Assembly: GCA_947579605.1 (NCBI GenBank)
Contig: OX388305.1
Location: forward strand, 37,027,542-37,091,541
Reading direction: 5' to 3'
Length of the DNA: 64,000 nucleotides
Source: Athripsodes cinereus
Lineage: Eukaryota > Arthropoda > Insecta > Trichoptera > Leptoceridae
The notes under the pieces were generated by a model. The model was not told the origin of the DNA. It saw only the letters and a list, made by a program, of their open reading frames with translations, and did no database searches. The translations under genes and the position numbers were made by a program. Below are positions 21,111 to 34,300 of the stretch, piece by piece (positions within the stretch are counted from its first letter, which is position 1; every line of letters begins with the position of its first letter).

Positions 21111-21954
21111 AAACCCCGATTGTAACTTAAGTTTTATAGATAATATAGGTACATATTAATTACTAGTTGTAATATACCTACTGATCTATGATATACACAA
21201 TACATAATATACATACAGCAATATAGTATATAAATAGTTTGTTGTGTAAAATATACAGGGTACTTTTTTTAAAAACTAGACTTGTATAAAACACCCTCTA
21301 TAATAGTAACAATCTGCAATAGATAACATTAACAATATGGTACACAAATACAATATTTCAGTTTTGAACTACTCTCTTTTCATAAGCATATTGCTGACTG
21401 TAAGAGTCAATTTTGGATTATGTTTTTTTTTTTTATTAAAAGTTAAACAATATTGATTCACATAAAAACTTGCGATCCCTATTCTGCTTATTGAATTCTG
21501 ATTTCAAACTCGCATTCACATGTAATCGGGCTAGTTGAAACATACAGCAAAGACAAATTTCAAACATGTGTTTCAAAAGACATGGTGTCAATAACGTTAC
21601 ACATAGCAAAACTATGCACTTTTTGACCAGTGTCTGTGAGGTGTAAGGTCCATATTCCTATAAAAATCAAAGCTGTTAAACTAACATGTTGCCAGTACGT
21701 AATAACATTGTATAATCACAGTAGGTATATCCAGTACAACCATTGTTAGAGAGGGACAGCTCTCTAATAATATTAGTATCTCAGGTGGCATGTTTATCAA
21801 GGAAGTGCACAGTTTTGTTATTTATAATGTCATTGCTTGGATTAGAATAGGCAGAAAGTACCTAGACTCAATGGCCCTCTCACCCAACTAGAACAGGGGG
21901 AAGAAAATGCATGTATTCTTTTCTCTCTATAGTTACTACTACTACTATACAGTC

Positions 21955-22150
21955 ACAGTATAGCCAGCAGACCAGCTGCATGTAAAAAACATGCAAGCTG
22001 TCTTCTCCTTTAGAATGGTTGGGAAATCTCATCGCTTAATTTAAGATGTAAAATGTCTTTATTTTTTCAAACACCTGCCTTTTACAGAGCACATAAAACT
22101 TATAGCAAAAAGTGGTAGACCAATTCTTGCTAAGTGCTCCATGGAAATAC
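21955..22150 (+). repeat. Dispersed repeat C, longer copy
   Basis: TATAGCCAGCAGACCAGCTG and GTAAAAAACATGCA are followed by AAATCTCATCGCTTAATTTA and the 3' part GTAGACCAATTCTTGCTAAG, shared with 61060-61260. Confidence 0.65.
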
Positions 22151-22389
22151 GGCTATGTGTAGTTGTGTACTCATAGTTGATCAATGTTATAATAATCTTC
22201 CATTTATTGTCACTATTCTTACAAAAGGAAACTAGATTTTATGACTAGAGATCAAACGATAAATAATAATAAAAAGGTAAATCTGTTATCTATTATTCTA
22301 TAATGCTTTTCCTGCCATCTTATCACATTGAAAAATAAATATTTGAAAACATTTTCACTAAATAACCAATAGGGCAATTGCATTAAATA

Positions 22390-22570
22390 AAAAAAAACGC
22401 TGCTTTATTCCACTATGAGAATTGTTTTAATTGTTAAAACATTTTCAACTACAATATAGTCATCGTACTGTATCAGTATTGTATTGTTACTGATGATGAC
22501 TACAGTGTAGTTGAAAACGTTTTAACAATTAAAACAACATAGTGGAATGAAACAGTGTTTTTTTTTTAAA
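22390..22570. repeat. Long inverted repeat with hammerhead ribozyme (family 3)
   Basis: Arms of about 75 bp are inverted copies: AAAAACGCTGCTTTATTCCA... on the left, with its complement ending ...GGAATGAAACAGTGTTTTTT on the right. The right arm has an intact ribozyme, while the left-arm copy has a broken core. Same layout as families 1 and 2, different sequence. Confidence 0.82.
22484..22528 (+). ncRNA. Hammerhead ribozyme, family 3
   Basis: Stem I TTGTTA (22484-22489) pairs perfectly with TAACAA (22523-22528). CTGATGA is at 22490-22496 with an extra T at 22497. Stem II GACTAC/GTAGTT with loop AGT is at 22498-22512, GAA at 22513-22515, a minimal stem III AACGTT at 22516-22521, and T17 at 22522. 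All conserved core bases are present. On the left arm the core is interrupted (TCGTACTGTATCAG in place of TCATCAG). Confidence 0.85.
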
Positions 22571-23685
22571 TTTAATTTTAAATATTATCTTTTATATTTT
22601 TGATGTAAACACTATACCAACATACAATCTATTAGTGTAACGGATATAATCTGTGAACTTCTGTTCATTATAATACAATACATGTCATCTTCTGTATGTC
22701 ACTGTGTGATTTAATATATTTTAAATTCATATTAGTCTTTTTTTACATTATAATGTTATGTTACAGAAGAAAGCAAGAAAAACATTGATAGAATAATAGC
22801 CACATTACACGTAGTCGAGTTAATACTTATTCAGTTTAAATGTCATAATATTATCAACAATTTGTTTTATTTATTAATATAATTTGTATGGTAACAGTTT
22901 AGATATTTGCGCTTTATCATTCTGTGCCTCAATATTAAAATAGATAAATACCAACATTAAATTAAACTAACCTTATTGCCAAATGGTGGGGGTATGTTAT
23001 AATATTTATGTCACTGCCTGATAGTTTAGTCAGTTAACTTAACAGCTTACGAGTTTAACTAAATGGCTGCAAGTGCATCAGTCATTTTGTTTAACGTGTA
23101 TGCTTCTTGAGAAGTCTTGACAGTATCAATTTATTCACATTTATTTTGTTATATTTTACTTTATAATTATGTCAGTTTCATATGTCATTTTTTAAAACAA
23201 CTGTTAGCAACACAGTGCTAGAAAAATTAACTAAATCAAAGTGATTTGGTAGCTTTCTATTTGGATGTTACAAATGGGCTGATTGACGCGTCATTGTGAT
23301 TTAACCAAATTGTTAGACATTGAGTTTTGGCATTTAATAACCACCCAGCCATTTAGCTAACAGGCTAATTTAAAACCCACCACCATATTTTAAAATAATG
23401 GAAAACATAGAAGCTGCTGGCTAACAACAAAAACATTTAATAGGAACAAATTGTAAAATAATACAACTTTAAACATTATTAACTTAAACAATAAAAAACA
23501 ACAATATTATAAAGTTAAAAATGTTTAAAATAAATGGTAGACACTTTATTGTAAAATAAATTGTATAAACTTAGTAAAACGGAAATATTACATCTATGAA
23601 TTTCAAGTTGACAAAATTTATTGTAGAGTCAACAAGTCACTTCATAGTGCCTTTGTACTTTGACATGTAATATAACATAATATAA
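22571..23685. other. Gene-free interval
   Basis: AT-rich DNA. I found no gene, RNA gene or bounded repeat here. Confidence 0.45.
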
Positions 23686-23689
23686 CATG

Positions 23690-23896
23690 CATAGAAATTT
23701 CACACAAACCGAGCTAGTCCCAAATTAAGATATGAATCTTGTATCATGGGTACTAACACATATACCTACATGTAACACCCAGACCCAGGACAATTTGAAA
23801 AAGGTCATTCTTCGTTTTGCCCTGGCCGGGAATCGAACCCGGAACCTCGTGACTCAACGGTAAGTGTGTTAGCCTCCGCGCCACACCGTTCGTCTA
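23690..23896 (-). mobile_element. tRNA-derived SINE, family B
   Basis: Read on the minus strand, GTGGCGCGGAGGCTAACAC gives the A-box side and GGGTTCGATTCCC (23828-23840) is a full B box. A body with CCTGGGTCTGGGTGTTACA and GGTACCCATG-like words follows. A second copy lies at 54685-54922. Confidence 0.82.
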
Positions 23897-24240
23897 TATA
23901 TTTTGGAAAATGACAAATTTAAGTTTTTGGCTTTTGGAACTTGGAGATTGATGTAAATATTCAATCCTCAACCATAATGTTTGAATAATATCTAATATTA
24001 TAGACTAATGTATTTATCAATTCTCTTTAAGATTGGGCACTTCGACAATCTTTATAATCTGTATTAGGTACCTTTGATTGAAATTCATAGACGTAAAAAT
24101 AATGATTGCTGCTGCATACTGTCATGTATGGTCAGGTGCTTTGCTCTTTATACTTGGCACATGTTGAGGTTGGGTCAGTGTTGTGTGTAAGGTTAGTACA
24201 TGTACAGTAGTAGTTAGCACAAGTACATGTAATTTTAACA

Positions 24241-24387
24241 TTACAATGAATTCTCTTCTTTTAATCTTGTCAGATATTTGAGGATGTCACCTTCACTCTT
24301 GCTGACCCATGCGACATTCAAAGCGATGGATTCTAGAGACCTATTTAATGCCGGCCCTATATCTATGTCCGCATAGAACTCAGAGAC
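24241..24387 (-). CDS. M1-like gene, exon 22 (last)
   Basis: It encodes [20 protein letters not shown] to the stop after RLKEENSL. This is the end of the helical C-terminal domain. No GPI-anchor-type hydrophobic tail is present, which fits an N-terminal membrane anchor. Confidence 0.85.
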   Translation of the reverse strand, partial: VSEFYADIDIGPALNRSLESIALNVAWVSKSEGDILKYLTRLKEENSL

Positions 24388-25265
24388 CTAAAAATATATG
24401 GGAGTATTAATTGTATTCTTCCTATTTTAAAAGTATTTAGAAAAAAATATATCGCCATCAATATCAACGTCAAGTGCATAGTTTCATATTTCCTCACATT
24501 TTGGCAAATTTAATATAAACTTGAGATAGCGCATCAAATCATTTCTCAAATATTTAAAGATTAAATGATATTGAGGAAACGGAATGGAAGCTATTTTATA
24601 GTTTGTGAGTATGGGTGTAAAATTTTAATAAGCCCACTGCTCAAAGAACTCTACTTACCTCCTTATAATCATCAGGTGTTGCCATATGTTCTGTGACAGC
24701 CTTGAGCAGTTCAGGATCTGGTGTCCTCGCCCTGAGATGTCTCCAAGCTAGCAGACGTCCTGGCTGTCTCAGGGAGGCTGCAGAAAGAACTATACGGGCA
24801 TCATTTGGTGATATAAGACGTGGATCTAGAGTGGCCTGGAGATATCTGTAAATAATACACACACAATTTAACTTTGTTAATTAATTTCCCATTACATATT
24901 CTGTATTTCCATTTGTTGTATGCAGCTGGTCCACTTGCACAGGTGTTGTGTTAATAAAAAATGTATATAATAATAATAATAACTAGACAACTTATTTATG
25001 ATGCGCCGTTTTGTGGAAAAACCACCCAAGGGCCCATTTAAGAATCATAACACCTCCCGAACAATAGGGTTTTTAACCTCGTCTTCAGTTTTATTTTGAT
25101 TTACTAAAATTTTGAATTGATATAACATAATTGTGTTTGTGGTGAATGGAGAGAGTTTTAAAAGAGGGCTGAAGACACACCTTTTTGCTGGGAGTTTCGG
25201 GTGATAGATACGATATACAGCGCCCTTGAGGTCATGTTATGAGTAAACGGCGCTTTACAAATTGT

Positions 25266-25307
<42 letters not shown>

Positions 25308-28300
25308 GTGTGTGACATCAGAGCATTAGAAATGTCAAGAAAAGAGGTGAGTTAATTGCCACAGAAACATTCTAAATCAAGGGTGGCCAACCCGCAGCTC
25401 TCGGCCCACATGCGGTTCGTTGGGTCTGGGTGTCTACTGTGGCCCGTGAAACATATGCACATTTTTTTTAATACTGGTCGGTACAAGTACCCGTTACTTT
25501 TTTGAAAGAGGTAGTTTTGAGAAAATAATGTTAAAGAAAGCCAAAGAGTTTTGAAACATTTCAAATTCCTATAAAATTTTCAAAATTTGGCGACAGGGGG
25601 TGTAGAAATTTTAAGGTGAAGTAAAGTTATTAAATGTTCCATCTATGGAGTTGTTGTTGTATGGCCTGGTAGGAAATCTCATTTCTAAAATTTGGTCTGG
25701 CTGCTGAAAAGGTGAAAAAAACCCATGCTCTAAATGAAGGTGGTTGATTTTTTTGGGAAATTTTATTGAATTAGAATTGTATAATGGAGTCAATTGTACG
25801 GAGCCTTGGTACGGGCTCATGCCCAGTTAGGTAGACATTAGTGACTTATCTTTTAAAAACTGTTTTGTAAATAAAATAAATAAATTATTAGAACTGAGAT
25901 TGAAATTTCATGCACCTGTTGAGTAGCCAATGATCAGGTGTTGTGGCCAATGCCTTGAGTAACTCTATTCTCTCCACAGGGTCCGTACATCTTCTGTAAG
26001 CCTTCCAGCATTTCATCCAATCATCTTCATCTCCGTGTCTCACTGCTGAACTGTATACAGCCTAGTGAAGAAAAATTCAATATAATGTTTCATATATTGA
26101 TGGTGTTAAGCAACAATGATATTCTTACCTTACTAAAATAACTGAAAGTTTAAAACTAACCAATCCTAATACCAACATGTATGAATTCACAGCCGACATT
26201 AACTGTAGTAGTGTACAGCACAGCAAAACAACTTTTGACTTTGCCATGATGTCTTTTCGCTGTGCTGCTTGACATTATACAAGCCACAGATACACACTAT
26301 TAGTGTTAGCTTGGTAATTGAGGCTGAAGAAGACAATCTACGTAATCATTAGATAAGGTAGTGAGCCACTGGCTACCCCACTTTGAGAGATGAAGTAGTG
26401 ATGGTGTAGATAAATGTATGGTTTTATTATTTGTACCTGTCTAAATTCTATAGGTATGGATATGTTCTTGTAAGCCCAGTCTTCATACATTCTCCTGGTT
26501 ACTTCAATGGCGTCAGGCAACTCAAAATCCACAGCTGCTTCCACTAATTCCTTATCTGCAGCACTGCAAAAATAATAATACCAATCACAATTAGTCATAA
26601 TCATGAACAAAATGTCTGAAGTTAACCCTGATTGAATGAATTAACCTTACTTAGATTTATTAATTGTGTCGGCACACACTTAGTAGCATTCCATAATTAG
26701 TTAATTTGAAACAAGTGGTTCTTTATACTATAAGTTATTGATCATGAGAGACATTTTTTTTTTAAAAAGAGTTATATCTGGGTTTTGTTATAAACCCAAA
26801 TACAACCTTATACATATTTCACACTAGCTAAAAGCTTGTGTCGTGAAAAGGGAGTTTGCCGGCACCTGGGAATGAACCATTTCTACTATAAGTTAATGAT
26901 AAGTAGAAAGACGTCTCTCTCGTGATTAATAACTTATACTAGAAAGAAACACTTGTTTCAAATTACCAACTACTTAGATTTCATTATACAGAAAATTCTA
27001 ATTTTCGTCAATGTAAATTTTTTTATGTGCAATTTTTGAATTTTTAAAATGGCAGCTGTTAGAATCAGAATATGTCAAAAAAAATTGACATTTGTAGGGA
27101 ATAACTTTAGTAACGGATAAAGTTGAAACAGAAAGCTAATCTCTGTTAGTGAATATAATTTTATTAACACTAGAGCACACGCGCTCCAAATAGAACTTAA
27201 GCACACGCACCGCGAGGGAAACCTTCGCTTGCAATTAAATGCTTATAACTCTGTTATTATATAAGATAAAACTATCAATTCTTCATCATTATGTACCTTG
27301 GAATATAAACAACAAAATTTGTATTATTTATTTTTTTGGAAATTTATTTATTTAATACGGAAATAGAAAAATATAACATCACCTATATTTTCGAATAAAC
27401 AGTACACCATGGTAACACGCGTCGTGAGGCAATCCCCACTTTTATTGCCATGTACGTAAGGATCGCATTCAGGTAAAAAGATGCATTGTGTAGTTTAGGG
27501 TTCCTATTGAATTTCGGCGCCATTCAAACACAATTGTTTTTTTTTTGTCATCTCGTTTCGGATTAACTTATGCAATATAAATATTTATTATTATTATAGT
27601 TTTATTTTAATGTTTGTACCCAACAGAGAATTATATTTCACTACTTATTCACTTATTGATAATAGCTGTTATTACCAATACTACTACTACACCATCACGG
27701 CACATCCCACAAGTGGAGTAGCCAGCAGAACAGCTGCATGTGATAAACATGCAGGCCGTCTTCTCTGTGCCAATAAAATTTAAGACATTCAAGATGGGTG
27801 GCAAACCTCATCGCTATATTATTCTATACTATATAAAGTATATTGATATATTATGTTATTCCGAAAAAAAATGATAATCAAAGAATTGTCGAAAAAATAA
27901 TTTTTGTATCACTTGTGAAAAAAAATTGTACCAGTTCTTAATTCAAATCAAAATACAATATCTGAAGTACACAAAAAACATCACTTTTTTAAAAAGCGAT
28001 GTTTTAAACAAGTTTTTAACCATTACATTTTAATTGTATATTAAATTGATGTATTGAATGTGTGTAGGTACCTACGTTAAAAAAATAATAAAAAATATTG
28101 TTCGAACAATTATAATGTACCTACATAATTATAATATTTACCTATTTGTTTCAAGGAAAGAAAAAAGCAAAACGAAACCTAGAACCGTACACCGTCAGAT
28201 ATTTTTTTATGAATGAGTACTTGCATAGTGACGCCGTGACACGCGTAGTGGGAGAATCCCCGCGGAACAGCTATAAACTGGCAAAAAGTATACTTATGAA

Positions 28301-31300
28301 GATTTTAATGAGCTGATTTCACTGAAAATAAATGTTGCTTATTGATGGGTAGGATATCATAGAAGGAAAAACTCAACAATCTCGTTGATTTTATTTTATA
28401 ACGAAAAAACTGTCGATGTGAAGGTTTGCCCGCGCACGCGTGTGCTCTCGTGTTAATGCCATAAAGAGGGCTAACTGTATGTTCATTTATTACATGCAAG
28501 TAGTCCACTAGCTAACCCACTTGCGAAAGATACTGCAATGGTAAAGATAGATAATTTTGATTAAATAAAATTATTTTGAATCAGGAATGGAAAATATTGT
28601 TTACCTGTGTCCACCTTTTAGCGCCAATTTAGCCGCTGGAGCTAAAATATTATGTGCCACATGTCTTCTCAATGGGGCCCCTGCAGCTGCCCCAGCCAAC
28701 AGGGCAGACCACTTACTGAGGTGTCCCAGAGCTGCTTTCCACGGAGCCACTGCATTCTCTGCGAATAGCTTTGTATTTGTGTGAGTAGAACTACCACTCG
28801 TTGACGTCTTTGCAGTGCTTGCTGGATTAGAAGTTTGATTACCAATATTTCCAAGATATTCACATAGTCTGAGTGCCACTGATGCGTTCAAAAATCCAGC
28901 TCTGAAATCAAATATTTGGAATAAGACAAAAATATGTGAAGTTTCTGATAAAGAATAGATCTCCCGCTATTCTCTGTAAGTAAGTTTAAGAGGGCAATTT
29001 GCATGTTTATTACACATAGTTAGTATCTACTAGTGATGTAACGAATGTGTGATTTTGGATATTCGCGAATGCGAATGCGAATATTTGTTGCCCACATTCG
29101 CAAATGCGAATAGCGAATATTGACTTGCTTAGATTTCTACAATATTGCTCAATCATTAAAATTTCTACCCCCCCCATCGCCGAATTTTCAAAAAGGTATA
29201 GGAATTTAAAATATTTCAAAACTCCCTGGTTTTCTTAAAGAATATTTTCTTGCAATACCTTTTTCTACAATGTACCGGGTATGTATCCGGTACTTTTACC
29301 AAATATCCGACACTTCATTACCGAAATAATATTCGCAAAACATTCGCATATTTTTTTGCGAATACGAATGCGAATACTTTGAAATATGCGAATATTTGCG
29401 AATACGAATATTTGTTACATCACTAGTATCTACACTGACTATCCTTCTTGTGGGATATGCCATGATGGTATGGAAGAATGTCTTAGGACAGCAGGTTTAA
29501 AAAATATTTATATTTCCAGTAATTCTAAGTCACCCAAAGCTTTGCAATATTTTTATACAAATATTTAGCCTAACTAAATTTTGTAACATATTTTTTTAAC
29601 TGTAATATGAACTCATGTAACTCTTAAATTCAGCGATGAGGTTTGCCACCCATCCTGAATGTCTTGATTTTATATTGGCACGAAGAGGACAGTTTGTATG
29701 TTTCTTATATGCAGCTGATCTACTGGCTACCCTACTTGTGGGATATGCCGTGATGGTATAGTATGAACTCATGTTAAATCAAGTTGTCTTCTTGGAGAAA
29801 GAGAGAAGGCGTCACACAATGATTTTTCAAAGAATATTTTCAAAAAGTGCCAGAAAACAATTTTTTTAGTTCCTGGCATTTTTTATCACATAATTTTATA
29901 CCTGTTTAATGTAAAAGCATCATCCAGTAGGGATGCCCTATCTCCTGCAGAAGATAAACTTCCATTGCTGAGAGCCTTCCCAAGAGCCTCCCACATTACT
30001 GCCGGGTAGTTGGCTCGGTATAATCCTCTACCTCCAGCATTTAGCTTGATCCATGATACTCCAGATGGAATGCGGAATTTGACTGTCAATAAGAGAAAAT
30101 GTTTGAGAGATATGAAAATGCATTTTTTTATTAATTTATTTTATTCTCTTCTGTAAATTTACTATAGCATATTTTTTATGTTTACATTGCAACATGAATA
30201 CAAATTTACAATTAAATGTTAAGAGTATTATTGTATTGCATCACCGTTCAATAAAACATTTTTTAAACAAAGAAGTAATTTTTCATGAACACTTCTCATC
30301 GTTAACAGGGTCAACCTATAATGGTATGACAATTTACAGATAAAGTATGGTCCATTTATTTCTTTCATTTTCTATTGAAATGATGATTCAAATTCTGCTA
30401 CTGATGTACACCATCTTCACAATCTAAGTATTTTGGTTATTTTAAAAATGGGTAGAGGTTTATGATAAGCATGGAATTGTTTTTAAAAAGATTATAAAGG
30501 ACTATTTTCATTCTGTGAATCAAATTTGAAAGATTGTGAAAACAAAACCAGCCTTAATTAAGATTACTGAAAATTTTACCTTCCGTCATATTCATCCATA
30601 TCAACTGTGTCCCATTTCCACTAAAACCTCTGCCGCCTCTACGCTCTTTCTTGCCATCTGTGGAGTTTATCTGTCCTTTGGGAGTCGTAGTGTCAGAAAT
30701 GGCCACTGTTGTTGAAACATAATTGACACTTGTTTTATTACTGTCAGTTCCGTTGATATTTGTCCCATTAGCAGTCACATTCTGTGTTCCATTACTGGGC
30801 CCTATGATGTATGTGAGAGGCACATACCATCTATATCTATATTTGTCTTTACTCTTCTCTTTTTTCGTTGGAGGTGGATGAGTTTCTTTTGGAGTTGGAA
30901 CAGTAGTTAATGCCATGTCTGGTTTATCTGATGCTGAAAAGGATACAATCTTTTATGAATTTAAATTCATAAATTTATACTATATCCACTACTTTAACAA
31001 TAATATAAAACAATGCTATTGTTTGAAATCTATATCTTTTTGATTATGTTACCTGTAGGAGTTGTCATGTTATCATCTTCCAAAGTCAAAAAATCTTGCG
31101 GCTCTCCGAGTCCTCCCAATGATACTTCAATGTCCAAGAGAGATGGTAAAAGACTGGCATTCATCTGGGGTAATTCTGCTACAAGCATAAACCTGAAAAG
31201 CAAAGTGTACACTTCAAATATGAAATATAATTACATTACTTGCAGCCTCTACAATGTAGTTATTGGAAAATTTTTAAGATTCGTTATTTATTTTAGGGCA

Positions 31301-34300
31301 TCCATTGAATATTTGCATGTATGAGAGGCACGCCACTTCTTACCTTTCTTGTTTGACAGTAATTAGATCACCATCTCTGTATAAAGTTAAGAGAGGGTAT
31401 CCCGCTTGCTCCGTCCAGCTTTCCATTACAACCTGGAAATTATAGAAGCATATTAATATAGTTCTATCTATATGTTCCCATCCACCCTTAATGTCACTCC
31501 CCACAAGTGGAGTGGAAACCTTTAAAAATATGATAACAAATGTTTGGTATGTATATATAATGCACTAGTTTTTTTTTATTTTGCTGTGGTACCTGCAAAT
31601 CTGCCCTAGCCCTCCTCCCCAACAGCCTCCAGAGATCTCTGGGATCTGCAGCACTGCGAGCATGTACAGACAAGAAATCCCTCAAAGCAGCCCTGGCTCC
31701 TGAGCCTGCTGCAGACCAAGCCATTCCTACTAGAGCAGCTCCCTGGAAATATATGAGCATATAATTATTATTATTGAAACAACATATATCTAGCAATACA
31801 GCTTTTCTTCCAATTTACAATAACAATAGATGAACTAATCAAGACTTTATCATTAAAGGGAACCTGCTATTGATGTGCTGAATGCCTTATTCTGGAAAAT
31901 ATAAGCACGTAATTTAAACTTTTATTATTTTTGAAATTTGTGTGTACTCACTTTGTGATAGGACAGTTCATCTTGTACAGCTTCCAAATCCTCAGGGTCT
32001 GTGACACTCATGGAAACTGGATGGGCAGTGGGTAGAGCATCCAAACTATAACCAAATATATATTTATTTATTTTATTTATTCATTCTTTACTGTACATTG
32101 ATAAAAAACAATTACATAAAAGGTATACATTCAAATTAAATACAATCAATATACAGAGGGCAAGTTTATCGCAAAGGCGCGATCTCTTCCAACTAACCCA
32201 AAAGTATTAACTTAAAAAAAAAACATATGACAAAAATAAAATCAATAATCTAAAGAATTTTGGAAAAAAAAGAGAAAAAAAATACATTCACAAAGTGAAC
32301 ATATATACAAAACATACATACATACACACATATATATAAAAAGGGTGAGACTGCAAAAAAAAAGATACAAACATACATGCATAAATGGAAAGGAAAAGGG
32401 GGGGGGTTAGGAGTGATGGGTTTCAGGTTTCAGAGGCTGTATTTGTGTTTGTGGAAATCATTTTCTCCTTAACGGCTCGCTTGAAAGACGTCAGACTTTG
32501 AGTCAGCCTAAATTTTGAAGAGAGATTATTCCAGCAACGAGCACCCTGAACTGCAAAAGATTTTGAGATGAAAGTTGTACCATGAGCCGGGATTGACAGG
32601 ATGCGCTGGTTATTCGACCTCAGAGGTAAACCGTGACTCGCCAAGTATTCAAAAGCCTCCTTAATATAGTACGGGGTTGATCCTGCGTACAGAGCATTGT
32701 GGACAAATGTGAGTAGATGGAGCTCACGTCTTTGTCGTACAGTAAGCCATTTCAGGGTATTACGATATTCAGAAATGTGGTCAGTTTTTTTTAAAATTAA
32801 AAATAAACTTTATGCCAACATTCTGAAGTCGATCAAGTTTGTCAATTAGATCCTGATTCATGTCCACATACACAATATCAGCATAGTCGATAATGGGCAA
32901 CAGCAAGGATTGGACCAATAAAATTTTTACTTTAGTGGGCAAGAATTTTTGCAGCATCTTAAGAGTGTGGAACTTGTAAAAAAACTTTTTCTTTAGAGTG
33001 TTAAATTGATGCTGCCAAGAATATACATATAGCTAGAACTATATTTGAACGTAGTTATGCAGAAAGCAGACAGCCCACAAAAAGTATAATTTAAATATGG
33101 CCGTCTTTGCATATGGACACTATATTATATTGAATGAACTGATTTTTTTTTCAACGTATTTTTTATGAAATGTTTATATGAAAGGCCCCTGGCTGGTTTT
33201 TGTAGACTGTAGTATTAGACATTTTAAATCTCGTAAGATAAAAAACTCAATATACGTAATTGTGGACTGTCTGCTTTCTGCATAACTACGTTCATTTATC
33301 ATCACAGTGGGGTAGCCAACAAATACTTGTACGAATATTTACAAGAGATCTTTTAAAAATTATATATGCATAAAATATTATTTAGTTTACTTACGCTAAA
33401 GCCGGTACAGTGTGTTCTAGTAGAAGTGAGTCATCTCCTGGTGCTGATGGGGCATGCTGGAGTAGAGCAACAAGACCTTCTGTCAGCCACCTGGACCCCC
33501 ACCACTTAGGAGTCACTAAACCTCCCAGCCACTGCAATAAAAACAGTAATTAAGTGTTTCGTAAAAATATTGCTTTCTCAAATTTGATAATCTGCTAAAT
33601 AAATACTTGAGCCTATTTGTTCATATATGTATTTTCATATATATCCCCGATAATTTTCTTTGACAAGTAACGGAAACTAATATGTCCCCTTAACTCACTA
33701 TAGACCATTAAAGGTCACGTGGTCTTGTCTATGGATTTGCTTTTGCTTGGGGGGCAAACAGTCAGATTGCGCAAATCATCCTTGTAGGATGTTATGCCAT
33801 AAGAGAAAAAAAAGAAAGTCAGACGGCAAAATAATAACAAAATCGACATTGAAATTTTTTTTGATTATTAGGTATTCTTTAGTCGTTCCACCTAATATTA
33901 CACCGTAATCGTGTGTTGTGTTGGGATGCCTGATGCCCCTCAATGATTTTTCTGTGAAGTCATCCTTTAATGGTCTATTTTCTATTGGGTACATTGCTGG
34001 ATAAAAAATTATTGATATTTTATTTACAAATCAAGATAATAAACTTTCTATATTTCTAAACACCACTGAACCGCCAAATTTATATAAAAAGTAAATTATA
34101 TTTCATTCTCCACGTTTCAACAAAATTTGAAGTTGTAATTTTATTGTTTAATTTTTTGTGTATGAACCGCTTAAGTGATTATAAATTTAATTGTTTTGAA
34201 AAACAATTAATTTACTGAGCAAAGTCAGGAATAAGGGTAGTGATAAATAATATATTTGAGTCTTATCTATGCAAAAACATGAGAAACCATTCATAGAAAT

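Noticed and set aside
4094..22528. CRISPR-like interpretation of the repeated hairpins
   Set aside because: Repeats are inverted pairs, not spaced direct repeats, and the DNA is eukaryotic.
25267..25304. TA run as a regulatory site
   Set aside because: It is a simple microsatellite at the end of a LINE fragment.
28587..28784. Plus-strand ORF over M1 exon 18
   Set aside because: Antisense shadow of a well-supported exon. The same holds for 31013-31324, 35458-35661, 37543-37764, 38997-39203 and other overlapping frames.
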